Positions 35,033 through 44,994 of a stretch of 64,000 bases of DNA are shown one piece after another; the first letter of the stretch is position 1, and the number at the start of each line of letters is the position of its first letter. Made by a program: the position numbers and the translations under genes. The DNA is from Hyphomicrobiales bacterium (GTDB lineage Bacteria > Pseudomonadota > Alphaproteobacteria > Rhizobiales > Rhizobiaceae). A model generated the notes under the pieces. That model was not told the DNA's origin, ran no database searches, and was given only the letters and a program-made list of their open reading frames with translations. The stretch covers positions 697 to 64,696 of the forward strand of contig UBXV01000037.1 of assembly GCA_900469625.1 (NCBI GenBank). Reading direction: 5' to 3'.

Positions 35033-36592
35033 TCACTTCTTCTTCGGCAGGCCGGGAAGGCCGGGGAAGCCGCCAAGGCCCGGAAGCTTGGCGCCGCCGA
35101 GACCGGGAAGACCGCCGCCGCCGAGGCCCGGCATGCCGCCGGGCTTGAGACCGGCCGCTTCCGCCTGCTTCTGCAACGCTTCGAGCTGCTTGGGGTCGAT
35201 GTTCGAAAGATCGGGCATGCCGCCGCCGCCAAGGCCGCCGAGGCCCATCTTGCTGGCAAGGCCGCCCATCATCTGCTTCATCATGCCGCCTTTGCCCTTG
35301 CCCATCATCTTCATCATGTCCGCCATCTGGCGGTGCATTTTCAGAAGCTTGTTGATGTCGGCAGCGTCGGTACCGGAACCGGCGGCGATGCGCTTCTTGC
35401 GCGAATGCTTGAGCATGTCGGGGTTGGCGCGCTCGGCCTTGGTCATCGAGGAGATGATGGCGATCTGGCGACCGAACAGCTTGTCGTCGAGACCGGCAGA
35501 CGCCATCTTGTCCTTCATGCCGGCCATGCCGGGCATCAGGCCCATGATGCCGCCCATGCCGCCCATCTTCTGCATCTGGCGCAACTGGTCGGCAAGGTCG
35601 TTCAGGTCGAACTTGCCCTTGGCCATCTTGGCGGCCATGGCCGCCGCCTTTTCGGCGTCGATGTTCTCGGCCGCCTTTTCGACGAGCGAGATGATGTCGC
35701 CCATGCCGAGGATGCGGTCGGCGACGCGACGCGGATGGAACTCTTCGAGCTCGCCCATCTTTTCGCCGACGCCGATGAGCTTGATCGGCTTGCCGGTGAC
35801 GGCGCGCATCGAAAGCGCTGCACCGCCGCGGCCGTCGCCGTCCATGCGGGTGAGCACAAGGCCGGTGATCCCGACGCGTTCGTCGAAGTTGCGGGCAAGG
35901 TTGACGGCGTCCTGACCGGTCAGCGCATCGGCGACCAGCAGGATTTCATGCGGATTGGACTTCCGCTTGATTTCCGCCATCTCGATCATCAGCGGTTCGT
36001 CGATATGGGTGCGGCCGGCGGTGTCGAGGATGACGATGTCGTGGCCGCCGAGCTTGGCCGCCTGCACGGCGCGCGCGGCGATATCGGTCGGCGACTGGCC
36101 GGCGATGATCGGCAGCGTGTCGACGCCGGTCTGCACGCCGAGCTGGCGAAGCTGTTCCTGGGCTGCCGGACGACGCGTGTCGAGCGAGGCCATCAGGACC
36201 TTCTTCTTGTCCCGCGTCTTCATCCGGCTGGCGATCTTGCCGGTCGTCGTCGTCTTGCCCGAGCCCTGCAGACCAACCATCATGATGACGACGGGCGCGG
36301 GCGCGTTGAGGTCGATGGTGACGCCCTCGGAGCCCAGCATGTCGACCAGCTCGTCATGGACGATCTTGACGACCATCTGCCCGGGCTTGATCGACTTCAG
36401 GATCTCGGCGCCAACTGCCTTCTCGCGAACCTTTTCGGTGAAGGAGCGCACGACGTCGAGGGCGACGTCGGCTTCGAGCAGCGCACGGCGCACCTCGCGA
36501 AGCGCAGCGGAAACATCTGCTTCCGACAATGCGCCGCGGCCGGTCAGTCCATTCAATATGGAACCAAGGCGGTCCTGGAGGCTCTCGAACAT
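35033..36592 (-). CDS. ffh: Signal recognition particle protein Ffh
   Basis: 519 residues. N and GTPase domains have P-loop GLQGSGKTT at 107-115, DTRRPAAQEQL, DTAGR and the TRMDGDGRGGAAL closing loop; the Met-rich M domain follows from about 300. The C-terminus is unusually long, with Gly-Met runs and PGLGG-type repeats ending in PKKK. It binds signal sequences and 4.5S RNA and docks to FtsY, encoded 4 kb away. The ATG at 36592 gives the standard MFESLQDRL start. Confidence 0.97.
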   Translation of the reverse strand: MFESLQDRLGSILNGLTGRGALSEADVSAALREVRRALLEADVALDVVRSFTEKVREKAVGAEILKSIKPGQMVVKIVHDELVDMLGSEGVTIDLNAPAPVVIMMVGLQGSGKTTTTGKIASRMKTRDKKKVLMASLDTRRPAAQEQLRQLGVQTGVDTLPIIAGQSPTDIAARAVQAAKLGGHDIVILDTAGRTHIDEPLMIEMAEIKRKSNPHEILLVADALTGQDAVNLARNFDERVGITGLVLTRMDGDGRGGAALSMRAVTGKPIKLIGVGEKMGELEEFHPRRVADRILGMGDIISLVEKAAENIDAEKAAAMAAKMAKGKFDLNDLADQLRQMQKMGGMGGIMGLMPGMAGMKDKMASAGLDDKLFGRQIAIISSMTKAERANPDMLKHSRKKRIAAGSGTDAADINKLLKMHRQMADMMKMMGKGKGGMMKQMMGGLASKMGLGGLGGGGMPDLSNIDPKQLEALQKQAEAAGLKPGGMPGLGGGGLPGLGGAKLPGLGGFPGLPGLPKKK

Positions 36593-36871
36593 TCTCACTT
36601 CCTTCTGGTTTCCGGTGGCATGGCAACTCGCCGGAAACGTGGGTTCCTTCGCCCGAAAAACAAGGCGCAAAGCCAAAAACCACCCGAGGGCGCAACGCGC
36701 TGTCGGATGTTGACCTCCGGGCTCTCTTTATACCTTGACGGGGCCCGGTCGGTGGCTTCGAAGTCATCACTTGCGAAGGAATTCGCCGCGATAAACAGGA
36801 AAGCGGCCGAAAAGTCAAGGACTGCGGGCAAATGCGACGTCAAGGCCCTCACGGTGCCAACAAACCAACGC

Positions 36872-37354
36872 TCACGGAAGTTGCGCACCCTCCGGCGCGC
36901 CAAGCGCGCTCGCCAGTTCCTCGAAGGCGCTCGCGATGCGGGTCAGGACCCTGAGCGCCACCACCACTTCGGTCTGGTTGATATCGCCGAGAACCGCGTG
37001 CAGCAGTTCGAGCTCTCGCCGGTGGATGGCCGCAAACAGGTCGCGACCGGCAGCACTCGGTGCGCAGAAATAGGCGCGCCGATGCTCGGGGTTGGGTTGC
37101 TTTTCCAGAAGCCCCTTTTCCAACAGCCCGACGACGACGCGCAAAACGAATTGCCGTTTCATCGACAGGCGCCTGGCGGCCTCCGGAACCGTCAACGGCT
37201 CGACGCAGAGAAGCTCGAGCACCGCCCGTTCGGCCACAGAGATGCCCGCTCCCTTAAGCATCTGTTCGATCGAGCGATGCACGTTGAGATGGATCGGCCG
37301 GACCAGCTTGATGGCCTTATAGAGACGTTCCTGTTTGTCGAAGCGAACCAGCAT
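36872..37354 (-). CDS. MarR-family transcriptional regulator
   Basis: 160 residues with a winged helix: AERAVLELLCVEPLTVPEAA is the first part, RRLSMKRQFVLRVVVGLLEKGL the recognition helix, and PNPEHRRAYFCAPSAAGRDL the wing. Targets are unknown. It is divergent from the metallo-hydrolase gene (130 bases apart), which may be its target. The start at 37354 is used; an alternative start adds 11 residues. Confidence 0.88.
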   Translation of the reverse strand: MLVRFDKQERLYKAIKLVRPIHLNVHRSIEQMLKGAGISVAERAVLELLCVEPLTVPEAARRLSMKRQFVLRVVVGLLEKGLLEKQPNPEHRRAYFCAPSAAGRDLFAAIHRRELELLHAVLGDINQTEVVVALRVLTRIASAFEELASALGAPEGAQLP

Positions 37355-37484
37355 GCCACACGATAGCAATCCAGTTGCTGTTTTCAAGAATTTCTTAAAC
37401 CTTGGCCTCTCGCCCTGTCACGACGCCGCCCGCGCCCTTATGTGATGATGCAAGCGCCACCGAACATGCGCCGGGAAACGATGA

Positions 37485-38498
37485 ATGCCGAAGGTCAATC
37501 CTTATTACCGGGGGCCTGCCTCCGATCACTTCGACGGAACGCGGTTCTTCAACCCAAACGGCCGCCAGCCGCGCGGCATGGGCGCCCTCCTGCGCTGGCA
37601 GCTCGGGCGCGGCAAGGTGAAGTGGCCGGCACAGTATCCAAGCCCGTTTGAGCCGGCAAAGCCGGAGCTGAGCGTCGAGGGCGATCGCCTCAGGGTAACG
37701 ATGATCGGCCACGCCAGCCTGTTGATCCAGGTGCATGGCTTCAACATCCTGACCGACCCGGTCTGGTCGCACAGGGTCAGCCCCTTCTCCTTCGTCGGTC
37801 CGGCCAGGCACAATGCGCCCGGCATCGGGATGGACGACCTGCCGCCGATCGATCTGGTGCTCGTCACCCACAATCACTACGACCACCTCGATCTCGATAC
37901 GCTGGCGGCCCTCAACGAGGAGCATGCGCCGCGCATCGTGACGCCGCTCGGCAACGACACGATCATCCGCCGGTCAGCACCCGAGGCGACCCTGTCGGTT
38001 CTCGACTGGGGCGACCGGCTGCAGCTTGAAAATGGCCTGGTAATCCATGCAGAGCCCTGCCACCACTGGTCCACGCGCGGCTCGGGCGACCGGCGCATGG
38101 CACTCTGGGCGGCCTTCGTCATCGAAACGCCCGTCGGCAAGATCTACCATATCGGCGACACCGGTTTTCACGGCGGCATCAACTATCGTGCCGTGCGCGA
38201 AAAGCACGGCGGCTTCCGCCTCGCCAACCTGCCTTTCGGCGCCTACGAACCGCGCTGGTTCATGCAGGATCATCACCAGAACCCGCAAGAGGCGGTGCAA
38301 GGCATGATCGACTGCGCCGCAGAGCACGTGGCCGGGCACCATTGGGGAACCTTTCGCCTGACCGACGAAGGCGTCGATGCGCCGCCCCGTGCACTCGAAC
38401 GGGCGCTGGACGAGGCCGGCATTTCCCGTTCGCGCTTTCGGGCCATGCGACCCGGCGAAATCTTCGAAGTGCCGCCTTCGGCTCCTGCTGGCCGATGA
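37485..38498 (+). CDS. Metallo-beta-lactamase-fold hydrolase (NAPE-PLD/RomA/UlaG-like)
   Basis: 337 residues. The zinc-binding motif THNHYDHLD is at 128-136, with later ligands in EPCHHWSTRG, HIGDTGFHGG and GHHWGTF. The pattern FFNPNGRQPRGMGALLRW and TMIGHASLLIQ with DPVWSHRVSPFSFVGP matches N-acyl-phosphatidylethanolamine phospholipase-D-like hydrolases, so a phosphodiester or lipid substrate is plausible but not shown. Divergent from a MarR-type regulator. Confidence 0.9.
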   Translation: MPKVNPYYRGPASDHFDGTRFFNPNGRQPRGMGALLRWQLGRGKVKWPAQYPSPFEPAKPELSVEGDRLRVTMIGHASLLIQVHGFNILTDPVWSHRVSPFSFVGPARHNAPGIGMDDLPPIDLVLVTHNHYDHLDLDTLAALNEEHAPRIVTPLGNDTIIRRSAPEATLSVLDWGDRLQLENGLVIHAEPCHHWSTRGSGDRRMALWAAFVIETPVGKIYHIGDTGFHGGINYRAVREKHGGFRLANLPFGAYEPRWFMQDHHQNPQEAVQGMIDCAAEHVAGHHWGTFRLTDEGVDAPPRALERALDEAGISRSRFRAMRPGEIFEVPPSAPAGR

Positions 38499-38590
38499 AG
38501 CCGGCACTGGTAATTTCCGGGCTTTTCCGTCATATACAGCCCGAATGAAGAGTGGCTCCACGCTTGGGGGCCGGTTTGGACAATCGCGAC

Positions 38591-39505
38591 ATGGCCGACA
38601 ACGTGCAATTTGCCAGAATGAACGGGCTTGGAAACAAGATCCTGGTCGTCGACATGCGCGGCCGGAAGGATCGGGTAACGCCGGCGGCGGCCGTCGCGCT
38701 CGCTGCAGATCCCGCCACCGCCTTCGACCAGATCATGGCGATCCACGACCCGAAGGCTGAAGGCACCGACGCCTGGATCGAGATCCTCAATTGCGACGGC
38801 TCGATGGCGCAGGCCTGCGGCAACGGCACGCGCTGCGTCGTGCAGGCGCTCGCCGCCGAGACCGGCAAGAAGACGTTCACCTTCCAGACCATCGCCGGCA
38901 TCCTAAATGCCAGGGAACACGAGGACGGCACGATATCGGTCGATATGGGCAAGCCGGTCTTTGCCTGGGACAGGATCCCGCTTGCCGAGGAGTTTGCCGA
39001 CACCAGCCGCATCGAGCTGCAGATCGGCCCGATCGACAATCCTGTCCTGCATTCGCCATCGGTCATGTCGATGGGCAATCCGCACGCGGTGTTTTGGGTC
39101 GACAAGGATCCGATGTCCTTCGATCTCGACCGTTTCGGCCCGCTGCTCGAGAACCATCCGATGTTTCCCGAGCGCGCCAACATCACGCTGGCGCAGGTGC
39201 TTTCGCCATCCTCGCTGCGCACCCGCACCTGGGAGCGCGGCGCCGGACTGACCCTTGCCTGCGGCTCGGCCGCTTGCGCGGCCGCCGTCAGCGCCGCGCG
39301 CACCGGGCGCACCGGGCGCAAGGTAACGATCGACGTCGCATCCGCCCCCCTGCCTGCCCGGCTGACCATCGAGTGGCGTGACGACGACCATGTCGTCATG
39401 ACCGGACCTGCCGAATGGGAATGGTCGGGAACCGTCGATCCCGCAACCGGCACCTGGCAACGCGATGAAGCCCAACCCGGATCTGCGGGAGCGCGGGCGC
39501 TTTGA
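38591..39505 (+). CDS. dapF: Diaminopimelate epimerase
   Basis: 304-residue two-domain epimerase making meso-diaminopimelate for lysine and peptidoglycan. Active-site Cys76 is in QACGNGTRC, the second in LACGSAAC, and the N-terminal signature is [15 protein letters not shown]. The ATG at 38591 is chosen, although ribosome-site sequence is weak; an in-frame GTG at 38552 is possible. The stop overlaps the TTG start of mtaB. Confidence 0.96.
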   Translation: MADNVQFARMNGLGNKILVVDMRGRKDRVTPAAAVALAADPATAFDQIMAIHDPKAEGTDAWIEILNCDGSMAQACGNGTRCVVQALAAETGKKTFTFQTIAGILNAREHEDGTISVDMGKPVFAWDRIPLAEEFADTSRIELQIGPIDNPVLHSPSVMSMGNPHAVFWVDKDPMSFDLDRFGPLLENHPMFPERANITLAQVLSPSSLRTRTWERGAGLTLACGSAACAAAVSAARTGRTGRKVTIDVASAPLPARLTIEWRDDDHVVMTGPAEWEWSGTVDPATGTWQRDEAQPGSAGARAL

Positions 39506-40776
39506 GTGGCGTCGAGGTCATAACCTTCGGCTGCCGTCTCAATACCTACGAATCCGAAGTGATGCGGGCGGAAGCCGAAAAGGCGGGGCTGAACAACGCC
39601 ATCCTCGTCAACACCTGTGCCGTGACGGGCGAGGCCGTGCGCCAGGCGCGCCAGGCGATCCGCCGCGCCCGCCGCGACAACCCGCATGCCCGCATCATTG
39701 TCACCGGTTGTGCCGCCCAGACCGAGAAAGACGTCTTCGCCGGCATGGCCGAGGTCGATGCGGTGCTCGGAAACGAGGAGAAGCTGAAAAGCGCCTCCTA
39801 TCGCTCGCTGCCTGATTTCGGCGTCTCGGCGGAAGAAAAGCTACGCGTCAACGATATCATGAGCGTGCGCGCCACGGCGCCGCAGATGGTCAAGCATATC
39901 GACGGCCACGTGCGCGCCTTCATCCAGGTGCAGAACGGCTGTGACCATCGCTGCACCTTCTGCATCATCCCCTATGGCCGCGGCAATTCCCGCTCGGTGC
40001 CGATGGGAGCCGTGGTCGACCAGGCACGAAAGCTCGTCGACGGCGGCTATAGCGAAATCGTTCTCACCGGCGTCGATGCCACCAGCTACGGCGCCGACCT
40101 GCCGGGAACGCCGACGCTGGGGTTGCTGGCAAAGACGCTTTTGAAGCAGGTGCCGGATATCCGCCGCCTGCGTCTCTCCTCGATCGACGGCATCGAGGCT
40201 GACAGCCACCTCTTCGACCTGATCGCCGGTGAAGCGCGCTTCATGCCGCACCTGCACCTGTCGCTGCAGCATGGCGACGACATGATCCTGAAGCGGATGA
40301 AGCGCCGCCATTCGAGCGCCGATGCCCGCGCCTTTGCCGACCAGGTCCGGCGCCTGCGTCCGGACATAAGCCTCGGCGCCGACATGATCGCCGGCTTCCC
40401 GACGGAAACCGAGGACATGTTCGAAAACGCGGTGCGCCTTGCCGAGGATTGCGGCATCGCCCATCTGCACGTCTTTCCCTATAGCCCCCGGCCCGGCACG
40501 CCGGCCGCGCGCATGCCGCAGCTCGACCGGGCGCTCGTCAAGGATCGCGCTGCCCGCCTTCGTGCAGCCGGAGCCCGCCTCCACGCCCACCATCTCGACG
40601 GCATGGTCGGCAGCGAGCAGACAATACTGGTCGAGAACAACGGTCTCGCCCACACCGAAAATTTCACGCTCGTCGATGCCGCCGGCCTCAAACCCCGTGC
40701 GCTTGTGCCGGTCACGATCACCGGCCACAATGGCAAGCACCTGACGATGCAGATAAAACAGATGGCTGCGGCCTGA
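39502..40776 (+). CDS. mtaB: tRNA threonylcarbamoyladenosine methylthiotransferase (MtaB-like)
   Basis: 424-residue radical-SAM enzyme that adds a methylthio group to t6A37 of tRNA. The N-terminal UPF0004 cluster Cys residues are in [16 protein letters not shown] and TGCAAQ; the radical-SAM triad is [17 protein letters not shown]; a TRAM-like end follows. The DxxSYG-type signature TGVDATSYG also fits MtaB rather than MiaB. The start is a TTG within TTGA overlapping the dapF stop, with GGGAG nine bases upstream. Confidence 0.92.
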   Translation: MSGVEVITFGCRLNTYESEVMRAEAEKAGLNNAILVNTCAVTGEAVRQARQAIRRARRDNPHARIIVTGCAAQTEKDVFAGMAEVDAVLGNEEKLKSASYRSLPDFGVSAEEKLRVNDIMSVRATAPQMVKHIDGHVRAFIQVQNGCDHRCTFCIIPYGRGNSRSVPMGAVVDQARKLVDGGYSEIVLTGVDATSYGADLPGTPTLGLLAKTLLKQVPDIRRLRLSSIDGIEADSHLFDLIAGEARFMPHLHLSLQHGDDMILKRMKRRHSSADARAFADQVRRLRPDISLGADMIAGFPTETEDMFENAVRLAEDCGIAHLHVFPYSPRPGTPAARMPQLDRALVKDRAARLRAAGARLHAHHLDGMVGSEQTILVENNGLAHTENFTLVDAAGLKPRALVPVTITGHNGKHLTMQIKQMAAA

Positions 40777-40794
40777 CTTATGCGGAATCCCTGA

Positions 40795-42471
40795 ATGGCA
40801 ATCGGTTTCATCAAGAAGATCTTCAACTTCGGCAAGGGCACTGTCGAGGAAACCAAGCCGCAGGATGCCGCGCCGCAAGCCGACGTCGCAGCCCCGGTTT
40901 CCGCCGAGCTGCCGGCTCCCGATCTGGCACCACCCGCCGAGATTGCGCCGCTCGACGTGACTGTCGACGAGCCCGTGACTGCGCAGCCGGCGACCGAAGA
41001 CACATCCGAAGCGCTGCTCGAGCCGCTGGCGGACGTCGAAGCCCTGCCGGTTGCCGTTGAAGACCCGATCCTGCCGGCCGAGATCGAGACCGCCGGCGGA
41101 CCGGCGCCGGATGAAACGCGCCGCGACGAGACCGTGGTCCACGATGGCGCGTCCCTGGAGCCGGAAGCAAAACCGGAACAGCTGTCGGAGACCGAGCAAG
41201 AGGCGCTGGACGCCATTGCCGCCCTTCAGGAAACCGCGCCGGAAGACACGCAGGTCGAGCCGGAAGCATTGGCCGAACAGGCGGAAATCGCGTCTGTCGA
41301 AGCTGCAGCCGTCGACGAAGCGAGCCACGCGCCGGCCGCCGATGCCGAACCCGTCGAGGACGTCACCGCGGCAAGCGACGATATGCCCGAGACGCCGGTG
41401 GCCGAAACCGCAGCTCTGGAAGAGCCCGTCGCAGACGAGACGATCCTCGAAATGCCGGTCGCCGAAGCGGCGGTTGCCGCCAGTCTTCCCAAGGGGTTTG
41501 CCAGCGCCGCCGACCGCGCGAAGGACGAGCCCGTTGCAGCGCCTGAGGCCAAGCTCAGCTGGTATCAGCGCCTGCGCCGCGGACTTGCGCGCACCTCCTC
41601 GCAGCTGACCGGCCAGATCGCCAGCCTCTTCACCAAGCGCAAGCTCGATGAGGCGACGCTGCAGGATCTGGAAGATCTGCTGATCCAGGCCGATCTCGGC
41701 GTCGAGACCGCGATGCGCATCACCGACACACTCGCCTCCGAGCGCTATGGCAAGGATGTATCCGGCGAGGACGTGTCGCGCATCATGGCCGGGGAAATCA
41801 CCAAGGTCCTGTCGCCTGTCGCCAAGCCGCTGGAACTCGATCTCAGCCACAAGCCGCATGTCATCCTGGTGGTCGGCGTCAACGGCACCGGCAAGACCAC
41901 GACGATCGGCAAGCTGGCCGCCAAGCTGTCGGGCGCCGGCCTCAAGGTGATGCTGGCCGCTGGCGACACCTTCCGCGCGGCCGCGATCGAACAGCTGAAG
42001 ATCTGGGCCGATCGCACCAAGTCCGACATCGTGTCATCGAAGCTCGGCGCAGACGCCGCCGGTCTTGCCTATGAGGCGTTCCAGCAGGCGCGCGAAAAGA
42101 AGGCCGACGTCTTGATCATCGACACGGCCGGCCGGCTGCAGAACAAGGCCGAGTTGATGGCCGAGCTCGAAAAGATCGTGCGCGTGCTCGGCAAGCTCGA
42201 CCCGGATGCGCCGCACACGGTGCTGCAGACGCTCGATGCCACCACGGGCCAGAACGCGCTGCAGCAGGTGGAGATCTTCCGCAATGTCGCCGGCGTCAGC
42301 GGCCTGATCATGACCAAGCTCGACGGCACGGCGCGCGGCGGCATCCTCGTCGCCATCTCCGCCAAGCACAAGCTGCCGGTCTATTTCATCGGCGTCGGTG
42401 AAGGCATAGACGACCTGGAACCGTTCGAGGCCAAGGATTTCGCCGAGGCGATCGCGGGCGTCGCCGCCTGA
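40795..42471 (+). CDS. ftsY: Signal recognition particle receptor FtsY
   Basis: 558 residues. A long acidic, Ala/Pro/Glu-rich region (about 20-245) follows a short amphipathic start ([13 protein letters not shown]), then the N and GTPase domains: P-loop [10 protein letters not shown] near 361-370, [24 protein letters not shown] and [10 protein letters not shown]. It docks Ffh-bound ribosomes at the membrane. The acidic region is longer than in E. coli relative to the NG domain. It starts 18 bases after mtaB. Confidence 0.97.
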   Translation: MAIGFIKKIFNFGKGTVEETKPQDAAPQADVAAPVSAELPAPDLAPPAEIAPLDVTVDEPVTAQPATEDTSEALLEPLADVEALPVAVEDPILPAEIETAGGPAPDETRRDETVVHDGASLEPEAKPEQLSETEQEALDAIAALQETAPEDTQVEPEALAEQAEIASVEAAAVDEASHAPAADAEPVEDVTAASDDMPETPVAETAALEEPVADETILEMPVAEAAVAASLPKGFASAADRAKDEPVAAPEAKLSWYQRLRRGLARTSSQLTGQIASLFTKRKLDEATLQDLEDLLIQADLGVETAMRITDTLASERYGKDVSGEDVSRIMAGEITKVLSPVAKPLELDLSHKPHVILVVGVNGTGKTTTIGKLAAKLSGAGLKVMLAAGDTFRAAAIEQLKIWADRTKSDIVSSKLGADAAGLAYEAFQQAREKKADVLIIDTAGRLQNKAELMAELEKIVRVLGKLDPDAPHTVLQTLDATTGQNALQQVEIFRNVAGVSGLIMTKLDGTARGGILVAISAKHKLPVYFIGVGEGIDDLEPFEAKDFAEAIAGVAA

Positions 42472-42490
42472 CGGCAACCGCCATCCCGGA

Positions 42491-42534
42491 GCATGATGCA
42501 CCCCGTAAATCGGTTTCGATTTACGCTATTATGC
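42491..42534 (+). repeat. Rhizobial palindromic repeat between ftsY and ispZ
   Basis: GCATGATG near the left end and ATTATGC on the right flank a perfect hairpin, CGTAAATCG-GTTT-CGATTTACG at 42504-42525. The outline (inverted GCATNATG ends around an inner palindrome) matches a family of repeats common between rhizobial genes, also seen at 60648-60692. Confidence 0.6.
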
Positions 42535-42626
42535 CTGGGCGTTTGCGCAAGCCGGCTGCCTTGATATGGTTTTGCCGCAAAGCTGGTGTTATGAGCGGCA
42601 TGCAGATGCGAAAACAGGATCCCCAG

Positions 42627-43259
42627 ATGTCGTCGATCGAGGCTACCAAGCCGCAGAAGGAAGTCAGCCCGCTGTTGAAGCTGGTGCTGGAGCTCGGACC
42701 CTTGATGGTCTTCTTCTTCGCCAATTCCCGCGGCGAATGGCTGGCAGGGCATTTCCCGACGCTTGCCGAACTCGGCGGCCCGATCTTCATCGCGACCGGC
42801 CTGTTCATGGCCGCGACCGCGATCGCGCTCGTCGTGTCCTGGATGCTGACCCGCACGCTACCAATGATGCCGCTGATCTCGGGCATTGTCGTCTTCGTCT
42901 TCGGCGCCCTGACACTCTGGCTGCAGAACGACACCTTCATCAAGATGAAGCCGACGATCGTCAACACGCTGTTCGGCACCATCCTCCTGGGTGGACTTCT
43001 GTTCGGCAAGTCGCTGCTCGGCTACGTCTTCCATTCCGCCTTCAAGCTCGACGAAGACGGCTGGCGCAAGCTCACGCTGCGCTGGGGGATTTTCTTCCTG
43101 GTTCTCGCCGTGCTCAACGAGGTCATCTGGCGCTCGTTCTCCACGGATTTCTGGGTGGCCTTCAAGGTCTGGGGCACGATGCCGATCACCATCCTGTTTA
43201 CACTGGCGCAGATGCCGTTGATCATGAAGCATTCGCTCGATCAGGATAACGCCAAGTGA
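42627..43259 (+). CDS. ispZ: Inner-membrane septation-type protein IspZ/YciB
   Basis: 210 residues with five to six hydrophobic helices. [20 protein letters not shown] at the start and [22 protein letters not shown] near the end are the YciB/IspZ signatures. The family affects cell division and envelope integrity; the mechanism is unclear. The ATG at 42627 has AGGATC upstream at good spacing; ATG 42591 is an alternative adding 12 residues. The stop overlaps the GTG of the next gene. Confidence 0.92.
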   Translation: MSSIEATKPQKEVSPLLKLVLELGPLMVFFFANSRGEWLAGHFPTLAELGGPIFIATGLFMAATAIALVVSWMLTRTLPMMPLISGIVVFVFGALTLWLQNDTFIKMKPTIVNTLFGTILLGGLLFGKSLLGYVFHSAFKLDEDGWRKLTLRWGIFFLVLAVLNEVIWRSFSTDFWVAFKVWGTMPITILFTLAQMPLIMKHSLDQDNAK

Positions 43260-43849
43260 CAACCAGTCTCGACGGCAACGACAGTCGCAATCGGCATGCG
43301 CTCGCCTGGTTTGTGGCCTGTGTCGGCGTCCTCGCGATCCAGGTCATCACCCAGCACCTGATGGGCCGCGTCTGGATCTGCGACTGCGGCTACGTCAAGC
43401 TGTTCGAACCCGTCGTCAAGTCGAGCGGCAACTCGCAACACATCGCCGACTGGTACACGCCGTCGCACATCATCCACGGCTTCCTGTTCTACGGTCTTGG
43501 CCATCTGCTCCTGCGCGGCAAGCCGCTGACCGCCAAGCTGTTCCTGGCAACGGTCATCGAATCCGCCTGGGAGATTGCCGAAAATACGCCGATGGTGATC
43601 AACCGCTATCGCTCGGCAACGATCTCGCTCGACTATTTCGGCGACAGTATCTTGAATTCGACGATGGACACGCTGGCCATGGTCGCCGGCTTCATGTTTG
43701 CGGCCCGCATGCCCGTCTGGCTGACGGTGACGATTGCCATCGGCTTCGAACTCTTCACCGGCTGGCTGATCCGCGACAACCTGACCCTCAACGTGTTTAT
43801 GCTGGTCTGGCCGCTGGACGCGGTCCGCGACTGGCAGGCGGGGATTTAA
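43256..43849 (+). CDS. DUF2585 (UPF0314) membrane protein
   Basis: 197 residues with about five membrane segments. [20 protein letters not shown] begins the first helix, and [20 protein letters not shown] and [20 protein letters not shown] match the alphaproteobacterial DUF2585 family; several Cys and His are conserved-looking. The GTG start overlaps the ispZ stop (GTGA), so translation is coupled. Function is unknown. Confidence 0.88.
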   Translation: MTTSLDGNDSRNRHALAWFVACVGVLAIQVITQHLMGRVWICDCGYVKLFEPVVKSSGNSQHIADWYTPSHIIHGFLFYGLGHLLLRGKPLTAKLFLATVIESAWEIAENTPMVINRYRSATISLDYFGDSILNSTMDTLAMVAGFMFAARMPVWLTVTIAIGFELFTGWLIRDNLTLNVFMLVWPLDAVRDWQAGI

Positions 43850-43965
43850 GGCGCGCTCCGGTCCTCCGCGACACGCGTCCACTTCTGCCGCTGCACTTTC
43901 CAAAACACCAGAGAAGCCGCGAGACCATCGCGCTTTGCCGGATACCGTCGACCAGAAGAAGCGCC

Positions 43966-44116
43966 CTCATTCCTGTGCCCGTCACAGGAATCCAGTAGCC
44001 GTGCGTCCGCGCGGCGGGAGACTTACCGCAGGCACATCGCATAGCATGAAGGGTGATATTCTCTCGCGCCGCGGACGCGCCGTTGCTCGATCCCTGTGAC
44101 AAGCACAGGGATGACG
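43966..44116. repeat. Inverted pair of CCTGTG-CACAGG hairpins (rhizobial intergenic repeat)
   Basis: TTCCTGTG-CCCGT-CACAGGAA near 43970-43990 and TCCCTGTGACAAGCACAGGGA near 44090-44110 are related hairpins in opposite orientation, each bordered by a CGCGCGGCG/CGCCGCGGACGCG-type GC block. The whole reads as one imperfect dyad of about 150 bases. It fills the 359-base gap between DUF2585 and ccmG, where I see no gene. The remaining sequence to 44208 shows nothing else. Confidence 0.65.
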
Positions 44117-44208
44117 GAGAATGCGGCGGGAGCAACGTCGGCCAGATAACCACTCTAAACCCTCAATAGGGTCTCTTTGTAGTCTCTCGCGTGCGTAGCG
44201 CGTGCCAC

Positions 44209-44817
44209 TTACGATCCGGCAGCGGCCTTCTCGATCGCCGGCATCAGCCCTTCCTTCACGCTTTTCTCGTCGAACGGGCCTACGCGCTTATAGAGGATCG
44301 TGCCGTCCGTGCCGACGAGATAGGATTCAGGGATACCGTAGACGCCCCAGTCGATCGCCGCCTTGCCGCGTGGGTCGACACCAACGGCGGAAAACGGATT
44401 GCCGAGTTCGCCGAGAAAACGCAGCGCATTTTCGTTCTGATCCTTGTAGTTGATACCGACGACGGTGAGCCGCGGATCCTTCGACAGTTCCAGGATGAAG
44501 GGATGCTCCTGCCGGCAGGGCACACACCAGGAGGCCCAGACGTTGACGAGCGTCAATTTGCCCTTGATGGCCGCATCGGTCAGCGCCGGCATCGGCTGGT
44601 CGTTGCGGGTTGCACCTTCGAGCGGCGGCATGTCGAGTTTCGGCGCCTTGGTGCCGATCAGCGCCGAGGGAATTTCGCTCACATCCTTGCCCGAGTTGAG
44701 CTGGCTCCAGAAGATGGCGGCAAGTGCAGCGAAGATCGCGAGCGGCAGAAGCGCCAGACCGACGCGCAGGAGCCCCGGCTTGCGCTCTTCGCTGCCGGGT
44801 GCAGGGGTGCTGCTCAT
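44209..44817 (-). CDS. ccmG: Cytochrome c biogenesis thiol:disulfide interchange protein CcmG/CycY
   Basis: 202 residues: one N-terminal membrane anchor (about 19-40) and a periplasmic thioredoxin fold with the dithiol WCVPCRQEHP, plus the CcmG-type insert and GVYGIPESYLVGTDGTILYKR. It reduces apocytochrome c or CcmH before heme attachment. Its ATG overlaps the ccmD stop by 4 bases. It is the last gene of the local ccm run on the minus strand. Confidence 0.95.
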   Translation of the reverse strand: MSSTPAPGSEERKPGLLRVGLALLPLAIFAALAAIFWSQLNSGKDVSEIPSALIGTKAPKLDMPPLEGATRNDQPMPALTDAAIKGKLTLVNVWASWCVPCRQEHPFILELSKDPRLTVVGINYKDQNENALRFLGELGNPFSAVGVDPRGKAAIDWGVYGIPESYLVGTDGTILYKRVGPFDEKSVKEGLMPAIEKAAAGS

Positions 44818-44990
44818 CGTGTTTCTCCGGTTGATGCTTCCGCCGAGCGGCGGCGCACGCCCGAGGCTTCGAGTTCGCGCAGCTCGCGCTGGCGCGCCCG
44901 TCCATCTGTTATCACCCAGAGACAGAGGCCGACGACCGTCAAGGTCGCGATCCCGTAGCTGGCAAAGACATAGGCCGCATGGCTCATCAT
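44814..44990 (-). CDS. ccmD: Heme exporter protein CcmD
   Basis: 58 residues, a single hydrophobic helix (AAYVFASYGIATLTVVGLCL) followed by an Arg-rich cytoplasmic tail, exactly the CcmD plan. It stabilises heme transfer from CcmABC to CcmE. GGGAGGTG precedes the first of two adjacent ATGs. It lies 4 bases from ccmC and overlaps ccmG; a longer reading from 45167 is antisense to ccmC. Confidence 0.9.
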   Translation of the reverse strand: MMSHAAYVFASYGIATLTVVGLCLWVITDGRARQRELRELEASGVRRRSAEASTGETR

Positions 44991-44994
44991 CGGG

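Noticed and set aside
35333-37366. 677-codon plus-strand reading opposite ffh and the MarR gene
   Set aside because: Both genes it covers are certain; the reading is antisense noise.
39841-41859. 672-codon minus-strand reading opposite mtaB and ftsY
   Set aside because: It spans two well-identified genes on the other strand; composition bias and lack of a ribosome site mark it as an artefact.
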